A stretch of DNA of 64,000 nt from Hominilimicola fabiformis (lineage in GTDB: Bacteria > Bacillota > Clostridia > UBA1381). Both the position numbers and the translations under genes were made by a program. The stretch lies in the NCBI RefSeq assembly GCF_020687385.1, contig NZ_JAJEQM010000001.1, positions 186,001 through 250,000 on the forward strand, read 5' to 3'. Positions 61,771 to 64,000 of this stretch are shown here, in pieces (the first letter of the stretch is position 1; every line of letters begins with the position of its first letter). The notes below the pieces were generated by a model. The model ran no database searches. It saw only the letters and a list, made by a program, of their open reading frames with translations, and had not been told where the DNA came from.

Positions 61771-63594
61771 ATGGACGCATCTAAAATCAAATTGATTATA
61801 TGGGACCTTGACGAAACCTTTTGGAACGGTACTATTTCAGAACAAAAGGTCGCACCTGTTAAGCAGGCTTGCGACCTTGTTTTGTTATCCTCAAAAAAGG
61901 GAATTGTCAATTCGATTTGTTCCAAAAATGATGAAAAGCCGTGTATCGATAAGCTGAAAGAATGGGGGTTGGATAAGTATTTTGTGTTCAATTCGATTAA
62001 CTGGGAGCCGAAAGGTCAGAGGATTAAAGATACTGTCGAAAGTATGAATTTAAGACCTTGCAATGTACTTTTTATTGACGATAATAAGCTGAATTTGGAG
62101 GAGGCAAAGTTTTTCTGCCCCGATATTCTGACAATGCTGCCCGATAAAATCGGTGAACTTTATGCGGCGGTTTCAATGCTTGATAAGAATGACGAAAAAT
62201 TATCACGTCTTGAAAGTTACAAGGTGCTTGAAAAGAAAAATAAGATTAAAAAGAGTATCGGTTCAAATGAAGAATTTTTGCGACAGAGCAATATCCACGT
62301 TGATTTTCATTCGGATTGTGCGGAACACATTGACAGATTGCATGAGCTTATATTCCGTGCAAATCAGCTTAATTTTACGAAAGTGCGTTCAACGAAAGAC
62401 GAACTTAAAGCGTTGTTAGAAGATAAAAATGCGAAATGTGAATATATAACGGCGTATGACAAGTACGGTGAATACGGAATTGTCGGCTTTTATGCCGTAA
62501 AGGATAATACGCTTGTGCATTTTCTGTTTTCGTGCCGTACGCTCGGTATGGGGATTGAGCAATATACATATGAAAAAATCGGTTGTCCGAAACTTGATAT
62601 TGTAGGTGACGTGTCGGTCAAAATCGGTAAAAACGAGCCGACTGTAACGTGGATAAATCAAGATAACGTAAAGACGGATAATGAATTTGAGGACATAAAA
62701 AATACCGGTTTTAAGGTGCTTATAAAAGGGCCTTGCGACTTAAATCAAATATTTTCGTTCATAAAAAATGAGGATATATTCGATTGTGAGTTCACGTATG
62801 TGAGCCGCGAAAAACAGTCGCTCGGTGTTGCGATTGAGGGTATGAACCATACTTCGCAAATTGTAAATGCCTATTCGATTACAGACGAAGAAACAGCCGA
62901 AATTTGTAAACTTCCGATATGCGACAGTCAAATGTATTCGGACAGCATTTATAAAAATAAGTACGGAATGATTTTTATAAGTATTTTGACTGACGCTAAT
63001 CTCGGCGTGTATCGAAATAAAAACAACGGTGCTGTTTTTGCGTTTGGTGAGTATATTTATCCGCTTACCGACAAGGCTATGTGGAAAAAGTATATTAATA
63101 AAGAAGTTTATACCGCAAATTGTGATTTTAAAGAAAAGGATTTGCAGAAGATTGCGGAAGAATATGAATTTTTGGGCAGACTTACACCAAAGCAGACGGC
63201 GGAAAATCTGCGGTTTATCTATGAGCATATCAAAACCGATACGGAACTTGTTATTTTGCTTGGCTGCGAACGTGAGTACAAGGATAATAAGCTGGAGGCT
63301 TGGGTGAACAGGCACAATGACCACAAGGAATATAATTCGGCGGTACGGAAAGAATTTGACGGCTGCAAAAATGTGACGTTGTTTGACGTGAATGAATATA
63401 TAACGTCGGACGATGATTTTAACGACAGTGTAAACCATTATAAAAAACGTGTGTATTACTTGATGGCACAAAAATTTACCGAAATGATAAATGCTCATGC
63501 AAACGCAGATGTAGCAAAGCAAACGTCAAAAGCAAAACTTGCGTATTTAACATTAAAACAAAAAATTAAAAAGATTGTTAAACCAAACGGTTAA
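61771..63594 (+). CDS. FkbH-like HAD-IIIC family protein
   Basis: A 607-residue protein. The N-terminal HAD phosphatase-like domain has IIWDLDETFWNGT (DxD motif), SICSKND and VLFIDDNKLNLEEA. A GNAT-like domain follows (IDRLHELIFRANQLNFTKVRSTKDELKALL... DKYGEYGIVGFYAV...). The C-terminal third (about 310-607) resembles an SGNH/GDSL-like hydrolase region (FVLLGCEREYKDNKL-type, with later NDSVNHYKKRVYYLMAQKF). FkbH-like enzymes load glyceryl units on carriers or act in surface glycan synthesis; no carrier protein is nearby. Precise role unknown. Confidence 0.8.
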   Translation: MDASKIKLIIWDLDETFWNGTISEQKVAPVKQACDLVLLSSKKGIVNSICSKNDEKPCIDKLKEWGLDKYFVFNSINWEPKGQRIKDTVESMNLRPCNVLFIDDNKLNLEEAKFFCPDILTMLPDKIGELYAAVSMLDKNDEKLSRLESYKVLEKKNKIKKSIGSNEEFLRQSNIHVDFHSDCAEHIDRLHELIFRANQLNFTKVRSTKDELKALLEDKNAKCEYITAYDKYGEYGIVGFYAVKDNTLVHFLFSCRTLGMGIEQYTYEKIGCPKLDIVGDVSVKIGKNEPTVTWINQDNVKTDNEFEDIKNTGFKVLIKGPCDLNQIFSFIKNEDIFDCEFTYVSREKQSLGVAIEGMNHTSQIVNAYSITDEETAEICKLPICDSQMYSDSIYKNKYGMIFISILTDANLGVYRNKNNGAVFAFGEYIYPLTDKAMWKKYINKEVYTANCDFKEKDLQKIAEEYEFLGRLTPKQTAENLRFIYEHIKTDTELVILLGCEREYKDNKLEAWVNRHNDHKEYNSAVRKEFDGCKNVTLFDVNEYITSDDDFNDSVNHYKKRVYYLMAQKFTEMINAHANADVAKQTSKAKLAYLTLKQKIKKIVKPNG

Positions 63595-63602
63595 ATTTTA
63601 TA

Positions 63603-63631
63603 TTGACAAAACAGTTGCATTAGAATAAAAT
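63603..63631 (+). promoter_or_regulatory. Promoter of the CapA-like gene
   Basis: TTGACA (63603-63608), 17 nt, TAAAAT (63626-63631), 35 bp before ATG 63667. Confidence 0.8.
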
Positions 63632-63666
63632 TAAACTATTGATTAAAATAATTTGGGAGATTATAA

Positions 63667-64000
63667 ATGAGTATACGAAAGGTAACTATATGCTTGGCGG
63701 TGATTCTTTTCATATCTGCCACCGTACTTGCATTTACATCTAATAAACGTGCAGAAAAAAAGGCTGAAAAAGAATATACGCCTACCGTACAGACGGTCAC
63801 AATGACGGCTGTCGGCGACTGTACGTTGGCAACTGACATAAACGCAGACCCAAACGGCAGCTTTAAATCGGTTGCCGAGTCTTTAAACGGCGATTATTCA
63901 TATTTCTTTAAAAATGTTTCACCGATATTTTCGGAGGACGATTTAACTATCGTAAATTTTGAGGGTACTTTGTCAAATCAAGGAACAAGACAGGATAAGC
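63667..64000 (+). CDS. CapA-family (PGA_cap) protein, N-terminal part
   Basis: The frame starts at ATG 63667 after TGGGAGATTATAA and runs off the window end at residue 111. A membrane anchor (ICLAVILFISATVLAF) precedes VTMTAVGDCTLATDIN and LTIVNFEGTLSNQGTRQ, the metal-binding and NFEGT motifs of CapA-type calcineurin-like phosphoesterases. CapA homologues act in poly-gamma-glutamate or other surface polymer export; here the role is unproven because the rest is missing. Confidence 0.88.
   Translation, partial: MSIRKVTICLAVILFISATVLAFTSNKRAEKKAEKEYTPTVQTVTMTAVGDCTLATDINADPNGSFKSVAESLNGDYSYFFKNVSPIFSEDDLTIVNFEGTLSNQGTRQDK

Noticed and set aside
1-64000. CRISPR array, rRNA or tRNA genes
   Set aside because: No regularly spaced direct repeats of CRISPR type, no cloverleaf with CCA end and no rRNA-like sequence were seen on either strand.

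Overview
The window reads as chromosome of an anaerobic, probably gut-dwelling Firmicute of class Clostridia. Signs are the AT-rich host genes, SLH and copper-amine-oxidase-like 'stalk' surface proteins, a reverse rubrerythrin beside a PerR/Fur regulator, a TatD-associated radical SAM protein and consensus TTGACA/TATAAT promoters. It holds three layers of mobile DNA set into ordinary housekeeping genes. Genus cannot be fixed from the sequence alone.

Positions 1 to about 28.8 kb are part of an integrative and conjugative element (ICE) with a Tn1549-like backbone, read on the minus strand: ParA/ParB, a five-repeat zinc-ribbon protein with a nuclease-like tail, a 1416-residue thioester/SpaA-type LPXTG adhesin, small conserved genes, a giant methylase/SNF2 helicase and a DUF3991/Toprim protein cut by the window edge. 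The helicase gene is split by a second element of about 11.03 kb (1365-12395), a Tn4451-type integrative mobilizable element. It carries a large serine recombinase, TnpV, a MobV relaxase with a recognisable oriT, ParB- and RepA-like proteins, three sigma-factor-like regulators and tet(O) with its attenuator leader. The insertion lies at a GA dinucleotide just before helicase motif VI, and removing the element restores the reading frame exactly.

From 28.9 to 49.4 kb the host chromosome carries lysS with a C-terminal tRNA-binding domain, an Ig-like/GH73 autolysin, an EcoRV-type restriction-modification pair, an SLH S-layer protein, ftsH, the rpsF-ssb-rpsR operon, a GNAT acetyltransferase, an ECF sigma/anti-sigma pair, a stalk-domain protein, a radical SAM-HD-EamA operon, a PAS-GAF-GGDEF-EAL protein and a zinc-ribbon membrane protein.

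Positions 49448-56068 are a third, compact integrative element of about 6.5 kb, inserted in the 3' end of the reverse rubrerythrin gene and bounded by a 79-bp direct repeat with a single synonymous mismatch. It encodes a tyrosine recombinase, an XRE regulator and a small Cys-rich protein, with two secreted proteins as cargo: a BspA-like leucine-rich-repeat protein frameshifted at an A7 run, and a stalk-domain protein related to two host genes in this window. It also supplies a new terminator to rubrerythrin.

The rest is host: reverse rubrerythrin and PerR/Fur with a perfect 7-1-7 palindrome, an intergenic repeat, purC, a candidate structured RNA, purB, a stalk-domain gene, purA, an FkbH-like HAD protein and the start of a CapA-like protein.

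Functionally, the nested ICE/IME gives transferable tetracycline resistance and a host-adhesion protein, the R-M pair guards DNA entry, and the small island exchanges surface proteins while preserving an oxidative-stress gene.
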